A DNA stretch of 21,869 bases from Hypsibius dujardini (taxonomy: Eukaryota > Tardigrada > Eutardigrada > Parachela > Hypsibiidae): the NCBI GenBank assembly GCA_001579985.1, contig LRSR01002218.1:1-21869 (forward strand), read 5' to 3'. The stretch's first letter is position 1. Each line of letters begins with the position of its first letter. Shown in pieces: positions 20,506 through 21,869 of this stretch. The notes beneath the pieces were generated by a model that was given only the letters and a program-made list of their open reading frames with translations, did no database searches and had not been told where the DNA came from. Position numbers and translations under genes: made by a program.

Positions 20506-21428
20506 GGCTAGAAAGTGTGTCAATGATCCAGTTAGTGACGGAACCGGTCCGTGCGTAAACCTAAAACACATTTTATGATTATTCGATTGACTGCCAGATC
20601 CACACAACAACGCTCAAAATGTATATCCTTGATATTATTCTTACCGCTGGTACGTTACGCGAAGCGCAGACCGAGGGTCCATGACTGACACTTCCGGCCA
20701 GGGTCCATCGGCCATCCGCAAGCTGGCAGACAAAGGGTCCACCCGAATCACCATGGCAGCTGTTGGTTCCACCTGCACAATAATGACACGTCCGATGAAT
20801 CAATTATTGACTCTCATGTTTTTCCTACTCTTCAGGCAAATCATGGCCTCTTATGGTCTGGATTGATTTTTTGTTTCAAGTCAGAGGGCGTAACGAGGGA
20901 GACACTAGGGGCCACGTGGCAACAGCCCTTACCAAGTTAGTTTGAGGTGTTGAAATGGGAGGGGGAGAGGTTATATCTTTTTTATCAAATTCCTGAATTT
21001 CGAGGGTGGGGCATTCTTTCACTAACAAAGCATTTTCTCCAGATGTATAACGTTTCCCACCATTTTCATGCCATTCCACGCAATCCAGATCAACATACAA
21101 AACCCAGACTACATCAATTTGATAGAAATGCAACGACACTGACCTTCGAAGAATCCAGCGCAGATCATCCGATCGGTAACGCTACAGTTACAGGGACAGA
21201 AATGTTCAACAGAGTTGCAATTTCGAAGAGTCAGCGAGCAGAACACTCACATGCCGACGGATGTCTTGTTGCATTCCACGCGCTCGATAACCGGGAGATA
21301 TGTCTGCTGCAGACGGTCCGCTGACACTCGTAACGCGGGGTTCGACCGGTCCTCCGCCTGCTCGGCTGCATCTCCTTCCTCCCCTCCCCCGAGTTTAACG
21401 GGGAACGGCAGCAACGTGTCCCCCCAGC
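20501..21428 (-). CDS. S1A (trypsin-fold) serine protease, C-terminal four exons; 5' part outside window
   Basis: Exons in transcript order: 21428-21251, 21181-21144, 20772-20645, 20560-20501. All are GT-AG with matching phases. They encode the second half of a chymotrypsin-fold protease that cleaves peptide bonds, probably secreted. Landmarks in order are [34 protein letters not shown], then [11 protein letters not shown] with the catalytic Ser of [26 protein letters not shown], and the terminal helix [11 protein letters not shown] followed by TAA. The catalytic His and Asp belong to exons upstream, which I did not find in 21429-21869, so the gene is partial. The loop after GWG is about 20 residues longer than in trypsin and is rich in Gly, Glu and Ala. 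The residue six before the Ser is Asn, not the Asp of trypsin, so specificity may differ. The first exon shown begins in phase 1. Confidence 0.9.
20882..21020. mobile_element. Probable MITE fragment in a protease intron
   Basis: It starts cagagggcgtaacgagggag, matching the AGAGGCGTAACG family end, then shows the usual G-rich and TTTTT-rich interior. The right end is not clear (gggtggggcattctttcac). It lies between the GGTNSC exon and the MICAG exon of the protease. Confidence 0.4.
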
Positions 21429-21869
21429 CTGAAATATTTGTAACCATTTTTGGGGTGTCATGTACAGTCATTATAGAAAGGTGTCGTAGCTGATCAAACA
21501 GTTTTATTTGCAATTATAAAATTCCATCACAGAAAAAATGTAAAACAATCGTGTGTACAGGTTGTGCAGACTTTAAAATTCATAAAAAATGTAGTTCTCG
21601 TCGTATTTTTGCAATGCCAACTGAGACTATAGTACGGCCTTTAAATGATTACGGGAACCCACAGTTTGTTTGGTATGTGCAACGTGACCGATAGTGGGTG
21701 GGGCTGATTGAAACTTCCTAACATATCAAGGACCTATAAGATGAACTTATTTGAGACATCATACCACAATCTAGAACAAAATGGTGGCTAAAAAAAGAAA
21801 GTTAAAAATCTGTGAATTTTGAGAAGAATGAACCTTAATGTTATTAAATGGCACACAAATCTGGGAAAT
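21429..21869. other. Right end: intron or 5' region of the protease gene
   Basis: I looked for an exon with the DIALLKL-type Asp motif or the AAHC motif on the - strand and saw neither. The AT-rich sequence is most likely intron preceding the GWG exon. Confidence 0.5.

Overview
This is a stretch of animal nuclear DNA. The genes are split into many short exons by GT-AG introns (about 60 bases to 1.3 kb), intergenic DNA is AT-rich and full of small inverted-repeat elements, and the proteins belong to metazoan families (a natriuretic-peptide/guanylyl-cyclase type receptor ectodomain, a secreted S1 serine protease). A small-genome invertebrate, perhaps a tardigrade or another ecdysozoan, would fit, but the sequence alone does not settle this.

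The core is a cluster of related receptor genes. Two complete 12-exon genes sit tail to tail: NPR-C-like A on the + strand (5010-10280, 538 aa) and NPR-C-like B on the - strand (16091-10544, 566 aa). Both models were built by hand from splice sites and phases. Exons 2-9 have identical lengths in the two genes (39, 25, 320, 44, 132, 156, 51, 177 nt). Each protein has a signal peptide, an ANF-receptor ligand-binding ectodomain ending in a WPGG-x-W-PPPNEP-x-CGY segment, one transmembrane helix and a short tail (39 or 67 residues). No kinase-homology or cyclase domain is present in either gene. This is the layout of vertebrate natriuretic peptide receptor C, and the tails still carry a WW motif at the place where receptor cyclases have their juxtamembrane tryptophan.

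Each gene has a decayed relative outside it in the same orientation. A + strand relic lies upstream of A (clear exon 7 at 2132-2287, with weaker traces before it). A - strand relic lies upstream of B (17979-17139) and keeps exons 8, 9, 10 and 12 but has lost the transmembrane exon. The cluster therefore reads relic>, gene>, <gene, <relic. The cytoplasmic exon of B and its relic share a second hydrophobic stretch that A does not have.

The right end carries the last four exons of a trypsin-fold protease on the - strand (21428-20501), with unusual residues predicted in the S1 pocket. Introns and spacers hold many short TIR elements, a strong 38-bp hairpin in intron 2 of B, a long palindrome in intron 2 of A, and a 787-bp element with perfect 29-bp ends at 18827-19613. 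I recognised no gene in 1-1820, 2288-5009, 16092-17138 or 19614-20500.
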